NCBI RefSeq assembly: GCF_012641365.1
Contig: NZ_JABAIM010000003.1
Location: 124,001-188,000, forward strand
From: Leeia aquatica
Lineage (GTDB): Bacteria; Pseudomonadota; Gammaproteobacteria; Burkholderiales; Leeiaceae
Reading direction: 5' to 3'
Length of the DNA: 64,000 nt
Position 1 is the first letter of the stretch, and each line of letters opens with the position of its first letter. Below are positions 17,172 to 29,235 of this stretch, piece by piece. A program made the translations under genes and the position numbers. A model generated the notes under the pieces. The model saw only the letters and a program-made list of their open reading frames with translations. It was not told where the DNA came from and searched no databases.

Positions 17172-18055
17172 CAGCGCAGCCCAGCCTTGGGCTGCAACTC
17201 CGGCACCACCCCCAGCACCAGCGAGGCCGCAGCGTTGGCATCACTTTCGCTGTCAAAGTCAGGCACGCTGACCAGATACACCGCGCGGCCCTTGAACTTG
17301 CGCTGCTGCACCACAGCCGGAATACCCGCCTCATCCAGCGTACTCACCAACGCCTGCGCGACGGCCTTTTTCGGATAGGCTGCCAGATACAGCGACCAGT
17401 CGCCCCGCACCACGGCTACGCCCCGGCCAGACTGGGTTTCGGTTTGCGGTGCCCAATCGGTTTCCAGCTTATTACGGTCAACATAACTCACCGGCTCGGG
17501 CTGGCTACCCCGGTTGGCCACATAGAACTGCAAGGGCTGGTCCAGCGTGGCAGACGCGCCGCCTGTGTGGCTAACCCCGATCTTGCCTTCAATCAGACAC
17601 ACCAGATCGCGACCTTCATCAGACTTGCCCCACAGGTCGGTGCCGCGAATGCCCGCCGTCACCGTAGCCACCCGGATGCTCACATCACGGCGCGCCAGCT
17701 TCTGCGAGCTGCTGGTGGTAAAGCGGAACGCCCCCTTGAGCACATCCAGCGAAGCGGCAAACAGGCCCTGGTTTTCCTCGGCTGCGACCACGCTGCTCAC
17801 CTTGAACTGCGCTTGCTCGCCCAGCTTGACGGTACTGCCTTCACTCAGCAACAACTCCACCCGCCCGCCGGTACCGGTCTGCAGCAGGTCGCCCGCTTTC
17901 AGCACCGTTGCCGGGGTCAGCGCCTGGCGGCTGCCATTGGCATGCTGCACCCAGGCGGGCATCTGCAGCCTGGCGACCTGCACGGCAGGCACAGCGAAAA
18001 CGGCCATGGGCATGGCTAAAGCGGCGAGCAAACCCAATCGTTGCAAGGCATTCAT
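17171..18055 (-). CDS. Secreted FecR-domain protein with SPOR-like C-terminus
   Basis: 294 aa with a signal peptide (1 to about 21). A FecR-type domain spans about 45-150 (KAGDLLQTGTGGRVELLLSEG, then VRVA-like TVTAGIRGTDLWGK). The last ~80 residues (WSLYLAAYPKKAVAQALVSTLDEAG... AVYLVSVPDFDSESDANAA) look like a SPOR-type peptidoglycan-binding fold. There is no cytoplasmic anti-sigma part, no TM anchor and no sigma-factor neighbour, so it is not a classical FecR regulator; a periplasmic structural role at the envelope is more plausible. Function is not established. Confidence 0.75.
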   Translation of the reverse strand: MNALQRLGLLAALAMPMAVFAVPAVQVARLQMPAWVQHANGSRQALTPATVLKAGDLLQTGTGGRVELLLSEGSTVKLGEQAQFKVSSVVAAEENQGLFAASLDVLKGAFRFTTSSSQKLARRDVSIRVATVTAGIRGTDLWGKSDEGRDLVCLIEGKIGVSHTGGASATLDQPLQFYVANRGSQPEPVSYVDRNKLETDWAPQTETQSGRGVAVVRGDWSLYLAAYPKKAVAQALVSTLDEAGIPAVVQQRKFKGRAVYLVSVPDFDSESDANAAASLVLGVVPELQPKAGLR

Positions 18056-18109
18056 GCAGGTCTCCTGTCATTCGCGTTAGCAGACTGCCAGAGTTGGCAG
18101 TGCTGTGGG

Positions 18110-18115
18110 TATAAT
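18110..18115 (+). promoter_or_regulatory. -10 box upstream of leuS
   Basis: Perfect TATAAT in the gap between the divergent FecR-domain gene and leuS, about 104 bases before the leuS start. No good -35 is seen at 16-18 bases; CTGCCA at 18085-18090 is 19 bases away. Confidence 0.45.
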
Positions 18116-18170
18116 CAACACTTTACATCATGACGGTGTCGCGCCAAAACCGCCAGTCCAACCATGCTGA

Positions 18171-20845
<2,675 letters not shown>

Positions 20846-20846
<1 letters not shown>

Positions 20847-21361
20847 TGCGTACCTTACTCTCTCGTCTGTGCTTGCTCGGCCTGCTCGGCTTGCTGGCCG
20901 GTTGTGGCTTCCACTTGCGTGGTGCCCAGCCGGTGGAGCTGCCGTTCAAGCAAGTGTTTCTGGCCAAGTCCGGCGTGTTTCAACTGGACCTCGACGCGCA
21001 GCGTACCCTGAGTGAGCGCGGCGGGGTGGAGGTCCTGGCGCAGAGCAGCAGCGATGCGCCCGTGCTGGACAGCCTGCAGGAGTCACGCAACCGCAACCTG
21101 CGCTCGGTCAACATCGACGGCAAGGTGAAGGAATACGAACTGCAATACACCTTCTCCTTCCGCCTGCGCAGCGCCGCGGGCGAAACCTTGCTGCAGAACC
21201 AGATCTCGCTGGTGCGCCGCATGAGCTATAGCGACGATGCCTTGCTGGCCAAGGAGCAGGAAGAAAACCGCCTGTATCTGGACATGCGGCAGGACGCGCT
21301 GCAGCAGATGCTGCGCCGCCTGGCCCACGCGCCGGTTGGCAGCACGCCAGCTGCTCACTGA
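20846..21361 (+). CDS. lptE: LPS-assembly lipoprotein LptE
   Basis: 171-aa outer-membrane lipoprotein, plug and partner of the LptD lipopolysaccharide translocon. Signal peptide with lipobox LLAGC (Cys20) followed by the family hallmark GFHLRG. The C-terminal part (KVKEYELQYTFSFRLRSAAGE, RRMSYSDDALLAKEQEE) matches LptE/RlpB. Its start is coupled to the leuS stop. Confidence 0.95.
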
Positions 21362-21378
21362 GTGGGATTGATGCCGCC

Positions 21379-22407
21379 GTGGAGTTGAAACTCGAGCAGT
21401 TGTCGCGTCACCTGCAGGGGCCGCTGGCCCCCTTGTATGTGCTGCATGGCGATGAAGCCCTGCTACAGATCGAGGCCCGTGACGCGCTGCGTGAAGTCGC
21501 GCAGCGCGCCGGGTTCTTGGCGCGGGAAAGCCATGTGGTGGAAAGTGGCTTTCAGTGGTCCACCCTGCTGTTTGCCAATGATGCGATGTCGCTGTTTGCC
21601 GACCGCAAGTTCATTGAGCTCGCCATTCCTTCCGGCAAACCAGGCACCCAGGGCAGCGAAGCCTTGCAGCAGCTGAGCCAGTCACTCAACCCCGACAACC
21701 TGCTGCTGATCACCTTGCCCCGTCTGGACAAAGCCACCCAATCCAGCAAATGGTTTCAGGCCTTGCAACAGGCCGGGGTCACCATCGCCACCCCGCCGGT
21801 GGAGCGTCAGGCGCTACCCGCCTGGCTGAATGGCAGGCTGCAAAAGCAGAAGCAGCAGCTGGACCCTGCAGGGCTGACCTTTCTGGCAGAACGGGTGGAA
21901 GGCAATTTGCTGGCTGCGCATCAGGAAGTGCAGAAGCTGGCCCTGCTCTACCCCGAAGGCGCGCTGAGCGAAGCGCAGGTGCGAGAGGCGGTACTGAATG
22001 TGGCCCGCTTTGATGTGTTTCAGCTCTCCGAAGCCGTGCTGCAAGGGGATACGGCCCGTTTTCTGCGCATGCTGGATGGTCTGAAGGCCGAGGGCGAGGC
22101 CCCCACTCTGGTGCTGTGGTCACTCAATGAAGATGCCCACCTGCTGTACCGGGTGGCGCACGGTCTGGCTCAAGGACAAGCGTTACCGGCCTTACTGCGG
22201 GAAAACCGGGTATGGGGCGACAAGCAGCAATGGGTTGGCCCCGCCGCACGGCGGCTGGATGGCCCCACCCTGCGCCGCGCCTTGTCATTGTGTGCCGAGG
22301 CTGATCGCGCCAGCAAAGGCGTCAGCCCGCACGACCCTTGGCACGTGCTCAGCCAGCTTGGCCTACTGCTGTGTGGTGCGCCCGTATTGCCGTCCTGGAC
22401 ACACTAG
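21379..22407 (+). CDS. holA: DNA polymerase III delta subunit
   Basis: 342-aa clamp-loader subunit that opens the beta clamp. The N-terminus LAPLYVLHGDEALLQIEARD, the middle RVEGNLLAAHQEVQKLALLYP and VARFDVFQLSEAVLQGD are typical of HolA. The start is GTG at 21379; the nearby ATG at 21371 is out of frame. Third gene of the leuS-lptE-holA unit, 17 bases after lptE. Confidence 0.95.
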   Translation: MELKLEQLSRHLQGPLAPLYVLHGDEALLQIEARDALREVAQRAGFLARESHVVESGFQWSTLLFANDAMSLFADRKFIELAIPSGKPGTQGSEALQQLSQSLNPDNLLLITLPRLDKATQSSKWFQALQQAGVTIATPPVERQALPAWLNGRLQKQKQQLDPAGLTFLAERVEGNLLAAHQEVQKLALLYPEGALSEAQVREAVLNVARFDVFQLSEAVLQGDTARFLRMLDGLKAEGEAPTLVLWSLNEDAHLLYRVAHGLAQGQALPALLRENRVWGDKQQWVGPAARRLDGPTLRRALSLCAEADRASKGVSPHDPWHVLSQLGLLLCGAPVLPSWTH

Positions 22408-22425
22408 ACTTCTCTACGAACCGGG

Positions 22426-23448
22426 CTACTCCGCCACTTGCCACAGCAGCACATCGCCGCCCACCTGCCACGCCTGCAGGGACGTGAGCCCCTTCAGCCA
22501 GCGCTGCAACCGCGCATCCGGATCATGTTGCTGCCACAGCCACATCCAGGATGCATTCAGTCCTTTGACGCTGACGGGCTCTTGTGGTCGCCCCGCCTGC
22601 TGCGCCATCCAGCCGGGGTCCGCCAGACTATCCAGCACCCGCGATACCAATCGCGACAGGCGACGCTCCCGCTCCTCATACAGGTTTACCCCTTGCCGCG
22701 ACGCCAGCTCGGCCATCCACACCAGCGGCAACAGCGCAAACTGGTGATAGGCCAGCGCTTTCTTGCCCCGCGCCATTTCGCGCGGCAAGGTGCCATCATC
22801 TTGTAGCTCGGCCAATCCCAGCCGGTATTGGTCACAAGCCCAGTCAAACAGCGCTTGCTGCTCGGTGGCGACTGCCACGGTCATCACGCTCCAGCCCGCC
22901 CAGTAGGCGTGGTTGTTGAAGTCCGACTCGCGCTTGCGGGCGGCATAGCGCTGCTGTACGGCCGTTGCCAGTTGCAGCAGCCAGCCCTCAATCTGCTGCC
23001 GCTGTGCAAGCGGCAGTCGTGGCTTGACCTGCAGATAAGCCAGCGCCAGCCCTGCGGTGCGCCATTTACGCTCATACTCGCCCTGTGGGTTGACCTTGCC
23101 GAGCAGCGCCTGCCCTTGTGCCCAGTCCTGTAGCCATTGTCCAGCGCAGCGGGCGCCCGCGGCATCCCCGAGGCGCACATAGCGGTTGCTCCAGGACTGC
23201 ACCTGTCGCAGATAGTCATCCAGCGGCTTGGCCGCAGCCTTGTTGGCCGCCACCAAAGCAGGGTCCGCTTCGGAGTGCTGGGCATCGGTATAGAAGCTGA
23301 CGCCGATGACATCACGCTGAACCGCTGGTGTGGCTACGCAAGCCTTGCCATGATCAGGCTGCAAGGGGGCACGCAGCACATAGGGGGACATCCAGGCCCC
23401 CGCGCTGCCATGCCACAGCAGTAATACCAGCCACCAGACTCTGCCCAT
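22426..23448 (-). CDS. Alginate lyase-like protein (polysaccharide lyase family 5 type)
   Basis: 340 aa with a signal peptide (1-18, cleaved near GSAGA). The hallmark NNHAYWAGW (Asn178/Asn179-His180) corresponds to the catalytic NNH(S/N)YW of AlgL mannuronate lyases, and WSNRYVRLGDAAGARC and KRESDF also fit. It would act in the periplasm by beta-elimination on poly-mannuronate or a related uronate polymer. No alginate synthesis or uronate catabolism genes are near, and it is divergent from yaaA; the true substrate may differ. Confidence 0.8.
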   Translation of the reverse strand: MGRVWWLVLLLWHGSAGAWMSPYVLRAPLQPDHGKACVATPAVQRDVIGVSFYTDAQHSEADPALVAANKAAAKPLDDYLRQVQSWSNRYVRLGDAAGARCAGQWLQDWAQGQALLGKVNPQGEYERKWRTAGLALAYLQVKPRLPLAQRQQIEGWLLQLATAVQQRYAARKRESDFNNHAYWAGWSVMTVAVATEQQALFDWACDQYRLGLAELQDDGTLPREMARGKKALAYHQFALLPLVWMAELASRQGVNLYEERERRLSRLVSRVLDSLADPGWMAQQAGRPQEPVSVKGLNASWMWLWQQHDPDARLQRWLKGLTSLQAWQVGGDVLLWQVAE

Positions 23449-23498
23449 CCTGCCCGCTCCTTGCTAAACTGCTGCCTTGAATTTCTGCAGGTTACCCC

Positions 23499-24272
23499 AT
23501 GCTGTTACTGCTGTCGCCCGCCAAGACGCTAGACTACGATTCACCACTCACCACCCGCCGCTTTAGCCAACCGGATTACCTGCCCCAGTCACAGCAGCTG
23601 ATCGAGCGTTTGCGCCACTTCAGCCCGGCTGCACTGGCCGAATTGATGTCACTGTCGGACAAGCTGGCGCAACTGAATGTGGGTCGCTACGCCGACTGGT
23701 ACACCCCGTTTACCCCAGACAATGCCCGTCCGGCGGTGTTGGCCTTCATGGGTGATGTATACGAGGGGCTACAGGCCAGCCAGTTTGACGATGCCGACCT
23801 GGACTATGCGCAGCAGCACCTGCGCATCCTCTCCGGTCTGTACGGCCTGCTGCGCCCGCTGGACCTGATCCAGCCCTATCGGCTGGAAATGGGAACCCGG
23901 CTGGACACCGCAGCCGGGCGCGACCTGTATGCGTTCTGGGGCCAACAGCTCGCCCAAGCGCTAGACCAGCTGGCACAAGCAGGGGCACAGGGTCCGATCA
24001 TCAATCTGGCCTCGGATGAGTATTTCAAGGCCGTCCCCGTCGCTGCCCTGCGCACGCCGGTGATCCAGCCGGTGTTCCAGGACCGCAAGAACGGGGTGTA
24101 CAAGATCATCAGCTTTCACGCCAAGCGCGCACGCGGCATGATGGCCCGTTTTGCCATCCGCCACCGCCTGCAGCACGCCGAAGCGCTGCAAGGCTTTGAT
24201 GAAGCGGGTTATCGCTTTGCCCCCGAGGCGTCGAGCGAGGATCGCTGGCTATTCCGTCGGGAAGCGCCCTAG
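23499..24272 (+). CDS. yaaA: Peroxide stress protein YaaA
   Basis: 257-aa DUF328/UPF0246 protein. The N-terminus MLLLLSPAKTLDYDSP, the YEGLQA segment, LRILSGLYGLLRPLDLIQPYRLEMGT and FKIISFHAKRARGMMARF-like segment (here YKIISFHAKRARG) are diagnostic. In E. coli it lowers free iron during hydrogen peroxide stress, and the fold binds DNA. It stands alone here, 50 bases from the divergent lyase gene. Confidence 0.95.
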   Translation: MLLLLSPAKTLDYDSPLTTRRFSQPDYLPQSQQLIERLRHFSPAALAELMSLSDKLAQLNVGRYADWYTPFTPDNARPAVLAFMGDVYEGLQASQFDDADLDYAQQHLRILSGLYGLLRPLDLIQPYRLEMGTRLDTAAGRDLYAFWGQQLAQALDQLAQAGAQGPIINLASDEYFKAVPVAALRTPVIQPVFQDRKNGVYKIISFHAKRARGMMARFAIRHRLQHAEALQGFDEAGYRFAPEASSEDRWLFRREAP

Positions 24273-24415
24273 GCCGCCTGCCCCGCATTGTGGCACAATG
24301 CGCCTTCGCTGCAGTGCAGCGTAAACGCGGCAGCTTGCCATGCAGGCTGTCGTGTCCCATTGATCAAAGCGCATGTGGCGATCCCGCATGCAGCCGTGTT
24401 TGACAGGTGTATCCC

Positions 24416-25189
24416 ATGAAGAAGTTGCTCCCCGCCCTGCTGGCCGGTCTGCTGGTCAGCGGCAGTGTTCTGGCCAAAGACTGGACCGAAGTCCGCATTG
24501 GCATGGAACCATCCTATCCGCCGTTTTCCAAGCTGAGCCCCAGCGGCAAGATCGAAGGTTTCGAGCCGGAACTGCTGGCGCTGTACTGCGCAGAAATGAA
24601 GCTGAAGTGCACGCTGGTCAGCAGTGAGTTTGATGGTCTGATCCCCGGCCTGCTGGCCAAGAAGTTCGACGTGATCATGTCTTCCATGTCGATCAACGCC
24701 GAGCGCAAGCAGAAGGTGAACTTCTCCGACCGCTACTACATCACCCCGTCGCAGCTGGTTGCCAAGCAAGGCAGCCCATTGCTGCCCACCGCAGCGGCGC
24801 TGAAAGGCAAGACCATTGGCGTGCAGCGCGGCTCGGTCTCAGCCGACTATGCACTGGCCACCTGGCAAAGCCAGGGTGTGAACGTTCGCCAGTACTCCAA
24901 GACCCCGGAAGCCTATATGGATCTGACTTCTGGCCGTCTGGATGCGGTGTTTGCCGACAAGATGGAAATCCAGCAAGGCTTCCTGGCCAAGAACAGTGCC
25001 AAGTTTTCCCTGATTGGCACGCCGGTTTCCGACACCAAGTACATCGGTGAAGGCATTGGCATGGCTTTCCGCAAGGAAGACCAAGACCTGACCGCACGCT
25101 TCAATGATGCCATCAAGAAAGTGCAGGCCAGCGGTGCATTCAAGAAGCTGAGCGATCGCTACTTCAAGTACGACATCAGCAAGGGCTGA
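24416..25189 (+). CDS. Polar amino-acid ABC transporter substrate-binding protein
   Basis: 257-aa periplasmic binding protein (cluster 3, HisJ/ArgT type). Signal peptide 1-20 (cleavage after SVLA); then RIGMEPSYPPFSKLSPSG KIEGFEPEL, IPGLLAKKFDVIMSSMSIN and GKTIGVQRGS, the standard ligand-binding blocks. An Asp in GRLDAVFADK and the motif suggest a basic or polar amino acid. The start at ATG 24416 follows AGGTG; a GTG three codons earlier is possible. No permease or ATPase gene is adjacent, so it is an orphan binding protein. Confidence 0.9.
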   Translation: MKKLLPALLAGLLVSGSVLAKDWTEVRIGMEPSYPPFSKLSPSGKIEGFEPELLALYCAEMKLKCTLVSSEFDGLIPGLLAKKFDVIMSSMSINAERKQKVNFSDRYYITPSQLVAKQGSPLLPTAAALKGKTIGVQRGSVSADYALATWQSQGVNVRQYSKTPEAYMDLTSGRLDAVFADKMEIQQGFLAKNSAKFSLIGTPVSDTKYIGEGIGMAFRKEDQDLTARFNDAIKKVQASGAFKKLSDRYFKYDISKG

Positions 25190-25198
25190 AGCATGCTG

Positions 25199-25224
25199 AC
25201 CATGGCGGCTCAAGCCGCCATGGT
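25199..25224. terminator. Hairpin between convergent genes
   Basis: ACCATGGCGGC and GCCGCCATGGT form an 11-bp stem with loop TCAA, between the amino-acid binding protein gene and the converging PilZ-like gene. There is little T-run, so termination efficiency is uncertain. Confidence 0.55.
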
Positions 25225-25225
25225 G

Positions 25226-26881
25226 CTAAAAGCTGCTGGCCTGCGCCGCTGGCATCTCCAGCAAGGCTTCCAGCTGGGCCGGTGTGATGAATTCGAACTG
25301 GTCCACATTCATGCCATGGTCCATGCGCCGGATGGCGCGAATGCTGACCTCATCCGTCATCCGCATCACATCAAATTCCCGCAATGGCGCAAACTGCCCG
25401 GCAGGTGCAATCAGACTGGCAGGCTGCTTCATTTCCGGCACCGACGGCAACAGCAGTGCCGGCTCGTAGTGCTCGACCTGATCGTTTTCCTTGCGGCGCA
25501 CCCGCACGGCTTCGGCAAACGGTGCCAGCAGCTGCAAGCCAATGTCCAGCAGGCGCCCCTGCCGCACCCAGCGCACCACCGCCACATTCCAGCGGTCGAC
25601 ATGCTCAGAGCGAATCAGCACCACGCTTCCCACGGTGATGCTTTCCGGCTGCGCCGTTTCCAGCTGCAAGGCGTAGCCCCCCGGACTGACATTGATTACC
25701 TGCCAGCGCGACAAATGTACCTCCGGACTCACCGGCGGTACCACCCGCACCACCTCGTCACCCGCTTCAGCGGTAGGCACATCTGTTTCAAGCTGGGCGG
25801 GTTCGAGCTCCAGGGCGCCCACATCTTCCGCTTGCAGACGCTCACGTTGCAACAACTGGTGGGCTGACCACAATCCACAGACTAACAGTACGCTGGCGTT
25901 ATTGCGCATGCGATTAAACAAACGCTGCGGGGTAATACCCCAGGCGCGGATCAAACGACGCAGCAGATCAATATGGTGGGTGGCTTTCTGGAAATGGCTG
26001 GAAGATGCCGCTACTTTTTCCAGCGGGACCAGCTCCTTGTGCAGTCGGCGGACCACCTCAAAGGTATTCAGCAGAATGGCATGCCGCCCGTCCAGCTGCA
26101 TCGGGCGGTGCCCCATGAACTGGGGCGGCACATCACGGTCGAGCTGAATCAGGAAGAACCCGGCGGGGTCTGCCAGCTGGGAGACCGCCTGCAGGGTGGC
26201 GTAATTGGCCAGCTTGTGCAGCCACTCCTGCACCTTCTGGATCTCGCCCGGCAACAGGCTGTGCGGATCTGACAGTCCCAGCAGCAGGATCTGCTTGTAC
26301 AGCTGCTGAATGCTGACACTGGCCCCCTCCGGGACCTCGTCCAGCATTTTCTGCTCCCAGGCATGGCGGAACAGCAGGTGCACTTCCAGCCAGACCCGCT
26401 CCGGAACCGGGTAATAATTGCCATAGCACAGCATCAAGACCCGCTGGCTCAGCTGCAGCAGGCGCAGCAACAAGCCCGCGGCATTGCGCTGCCCGAACAC
26501 AAAGCGCCGACTGCTCTCTTCTCGCAGTACCAGCTTGCAGGCACAAATCAGCTCCAGCAGCAGGTCGCGCGCCAGATGCCAGGCCTGCTCCGCCCGCTCG
26601 CGCTGCGGCACGGCCACACCGTGGTACAAACGCTCCAGTGCGGGCAGGTGAATGTCGATCTTGGTCTGGAACTGCTCCAGCGCCTGCAGGCGAAAATCCC
26701 GGTCCAGCTTGCTGCGGTTGAGGGTGAACAAGGCATCATATAAGGTACGCCCCAGATCCAGCGGCTGCACCTGCGGCAGGCCGATCAACCAGTCGTGCAA
26801 CGACTTGGCATCTGCCAAGTGCGATGACAACTGCGAGGCCACCGGCTCAGGTACATACAAGGATTCTAGCGTCGCATTCAT
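25226..26881 (-). CDS. PilZ-like domain protein, possible c-di-GMP effector
   Basis: 551 aa, no signal peptide or TM. The first ~330 residues are Leu/Gln-rich helices without a recognised domain. A PilZ-like beta-barrel seems to span about 380-480: RWQVINVSPGGYALQLE contains the [DN]xSxxG motif, followed by GSVVLIRSEHVDRWNVAVVRWVRQG. The RxxxR part of the c-di-GMP motif is not clear, so nucleotide binding is uncertain. A large unknown N-terminal region plus a C-terminal PilZ-like barrel occurs in betaproteobacterial proteins of unknown role. A diguanylate cyclase is encoded 6 kb away. Confidence 0.65.
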   Translation of the reverse strand: MNATLESLYVPEPVASQLSSHLADAKSLHDWLIGLPQVQPLDLGRTLYDALFTLNRSKLDRDFRLQALEQFQTKIDIHLPALERLYHGVAVPQRERAEQAWHLARDLLLELICACKLVLREESSRRFVFGQRNAAGLLLRLLQLSQRVLMLCYGNYYPVPERVWLEVHLLFRHAWEQKMLDEVPEGASVSIQQLYKQILLLGLSDPHSLLPGEIQKVQEWLHKLANYATLQAVSQLADPAGFFLIQLDRDVPPQFMGHRPMQLDGRHAILLNTFEVVRRLHKELVPLEKVAASSSHFQKATHHIDLLRRLIRAWGITPQRLFNRMRNNASVLLVCGLWSAHQLLQRERLQAEDVGALELEPAQLETDVPTAEAGDEVVRVVPPVSPEVHLSRWQVINVSPGGYALQLETAQPESITVGSVVLIRSEHVDRWNVAVVRWVRQGRLLDIGLQLLAPFAEAVRVRRKENDQVEHYEPALLLPSVPEMKQPASLIAPAGQFAPLREFDVMRMTDEVSIRAIRRMDHGMNVDQFEFITPAQLEALLEMPAAQASSF

Positions 26882-27115
26882 GGGCGTGTTTCAAGACCGT
26901 CGGGTTGTCCAGCTGGCATGTCGATCTTGACAACGGCATGCCGCTTGATTGGGTTATAGGATGACTGCATCAGACCCGCAAGCCCAACCCGCTACCACAA
27001 GTCTGGATGAGGTCTTGGCAGAACATCTTCAATCAACCAGCATAAATGATGCCAGCCTGCCCCATCGTACACTGGAGACCCGAATGCAGCCTGAAACCCC
27101 CTCCGCAACAAGCCC

Positions 27116-29191
27116 TTAAGCTGCGCCGGACTCACCCAGCTCCAGCAACAGGTGCTGCTGGGCAACACGCGCCACACCCCGGCGTGACGTTTTTTGTCGA
27201 TAACTGCCGTCTGGCAGCATTTCCCAAGCTTGCCGGTTATCGCTCAGATACGGCAGCAAGCCTTCGCGGATCACCCGGCGCTTGAGCTTGGGTTCCAGCA
27301 CCGGGAACGCCACCTCGATGCGCCGGAACAGATTGCGGTGCATCCAGTCTGCAGAAGACAGGTACACCTTCTCTTCCTTGTCGGCATGGAAGTAAAACAC
27401 CCGGGTGTGCTCCAGGAAGCGCCCCACCACCGAGCGCACCCGGATGTTCTCCGACAAACCCGGCACGCCCGGGCGTAACGCGCATACGCCGCGGATGATC
27501 AGATCCACCTGCACACCCGCCTGTGATGCCGCATACAGCGCCCGGATCACCTGCGGCTCGACCAGCGCATTCATCTTGGCGATGACCCGTGCCTTGCGGC
27601 CCGCCTTGGCGTGGCGAACCTCGGCTTCAATGGCCCGCAGGATTTCACTGTGCAGGGTGAAGGGAGCCTGCCACAAGGCATGCAGTTGCCCGGCCTTGCC
27701 CAGCCCGGTGAGCTGGGTGAAGATGTCGCTAACGTCTTCACCGATCTGCTCATTGCAGGTCATCAGGCCAAAGTCGGTATAGAACTTGGTGGTACGCGGG
27801 TGATAGTTACCCGTCCCCAGATGCACGTACCGGCGCAGTCCTTTCGCCTCACGCCGCACCACCATCAGCATTTTGGCGTGGGTCTTGTAGCCGACCACCC
27901 CATACACCACGTGAGCGCCCACTTCTTCCAGCCGGTCGGCCCAGCCAATATTGGCCTCTTCATCAAAGCGGGCCATCAGTTCCAGCACCACGGTGACTTC
28001 CTTGCCACGCTGCGCGGCCTGAATCAAGGCATCCATCAGCACAGAATCATTGCCGGTGCGGTAGACCGTCATCTTGATGGCCACCACCCGCTCATCGTGC
28101 GCTGCCTGGCGCAACAACTCGACCACCGGGCCAAAGGACTGGAAAGGATGGTGCAGCAGCACATCGCCACGCTGCATGACTTCAAACATGTCGTGATGCT
28201 TTTGCAGCACCGAAGGCAGGGCCGGGCGGAAGGGCGGGTATTTCAAGTCGGCCCGGTTCACCAGATCTGGCACCTGCATCAATCGCACCAGATTCACAGG
28301 GCCGTCCACCTTGAACAGGCCTCCTTCTTCCAGCTTGAATTGCGACAGCAGGAAGTCCACCATGTGCTGTGGGCAATTATCCGCCACTTCCAGACGAACC
28401 GCCTCGCCAAACTGGCGGTGGCTCAGTTCATCCTGCAACGCCTCGCGCAGATCGGTCATGTCGCCCTCGTCCACCGAGAGGTCGGCGTTGCGGGTCACCC
28501 GGAACTGGTAGCAGCCCAGCACGTCCATGCCGGAGAACAGCTCACCGACATGCGCATGCAGAATGGAGGACAGGAACACGAAGCCATGCGAGACACCAGA
28601 GATCTCTGGCGGCAAGGGGATCACTCGCGGCAGGATGCGCGGGGCCTGCACGATGGCGACCCCGGAATTGCGCCCGAACGCATCACGGCCATCGAGCTCG
28701 ACGGCAAAGTTCAGGCTCTTGTTGAGCACCCGCGGGAAGGGATGCGCCGGGTCCAGCCCAATCGGGGTCAGCACCGGCATCACTTCACGGAAAAAATAGT
28801 CTCGTACCCAGGCTTGCTGTGCCTCGTTCCAGCTGGGGCGTCGCAGGAAGCAGACCCCTTCCGCAGCCAGCGCAGGCAACACCGTTTCGCGCAATACCCG
28901 GTACTGGTGCGACACCAGACCGTGCAGACGTTCGCTGATTTCTTGCAGCAAGGCGGCGGGCGTGTAGCCATCCACCTCGGTCGCATCACCCCGGCTGCGC
29001 AGGTGCTCTTGCAGCGAGGCGATGCGGACCTCAAACAATTCGTCCAGATTACTGCTGACGATACACAGGAATTTCAACCGTTCCAGCAGCGGATTACTGT
29101 CATCTTCCGCTTGCGCCAGCACTCGGCGGTTGAATTCAATCAGACAAAGCTCACGGTTGAGCAGGTGATCCGGGCGTAGTTTGAGGGTCAT
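27116..29191 (-). CDS. ppk1: Polyphosphate kinase 1
   Basis: 691-aa enzyme that reversibly makes polyphosphate from ATP. Domain order N, H, C1, C2: LNRELCLIEFNRRVLAQAED start; HHPFQSF with VVELLRQAAHDERVVAIKMT; the two phospholipase-D-like half motifs THAKMLMVVRRE and YVHLGTGNYHPRTTKFYTD, the latter holding the phosphorylated His; and SSADWMHRNLFRRIEV. Length is normal. No exopolyphosphatase gene is adjacent. Confidence 0.97.
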   Translation of the reverse strand: MTLKLRPDHLLNRELCLIEFNRRVLAQAEDDSNPLLERLKFLCIVSSNLDELFEVRIASLQEHLRSRGDATEVDGYTPAALLQEISERLHGLVSHQYRVLRETVLPALAAEGVCFLRRPSWNEAQQAWVRDYFFREVMPVLTPIGLDPAHPFPRVLNKSLNFAVELDGRDAFGRNSGVAIVQAPRILPRVIPLPPEISGVSHGFVFLSSILHAHVGELFSGMDVLGCYQFRVTRNADLSVDEGDMTDLREALQDELSHRQFGEAVRLEVADNCPQHMVDFLLSQFKLEEGGLFKVDGPVNLVRLMQVPDLVNRADLKYPPFRPALPSVLQKHHDMFEVMQRGDVLLHHPFQSFGPVVELLRQAAHDERVVAIKMTVYRTGNDSVLMDALIQAAQRGKEVTVVLELMARFDEEANIGWADRLEEVGAHVVYGVVGYKTHAKMLMVVRREAKGLRRYVHLGTGNYHPRTTKFYTDFGLMTCNEQIGEDVSDIFTQLTGLGKAGQLHALWQAPFTLHSEILRAIEAEVRHAKAGRKARVIAKMNALVEPQVIRALYAASQAGVQVDLIIRGVCALRPGVPGLSENIRVRSVVGRFLEHTRVFYFHADKEEKVYLSSADWMHRNLFRRIEVAFPVLEPKLKRRVIREGLLPYLSDNRQAWEMLPDGSYRQKTSRRGVARVAQQHLLLELGESGAA

Positions 29192-29235
29192 ACCGATGTC
29201 AGTCAGGGGTGAGTCGGGTCACCCGGACAGACCCC

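Noticed and set aside
27611..29179. 522-codon open frame antisense to ppk1
   Set aside because: Shadow of ppk1; no start signal and no recognisable domain.
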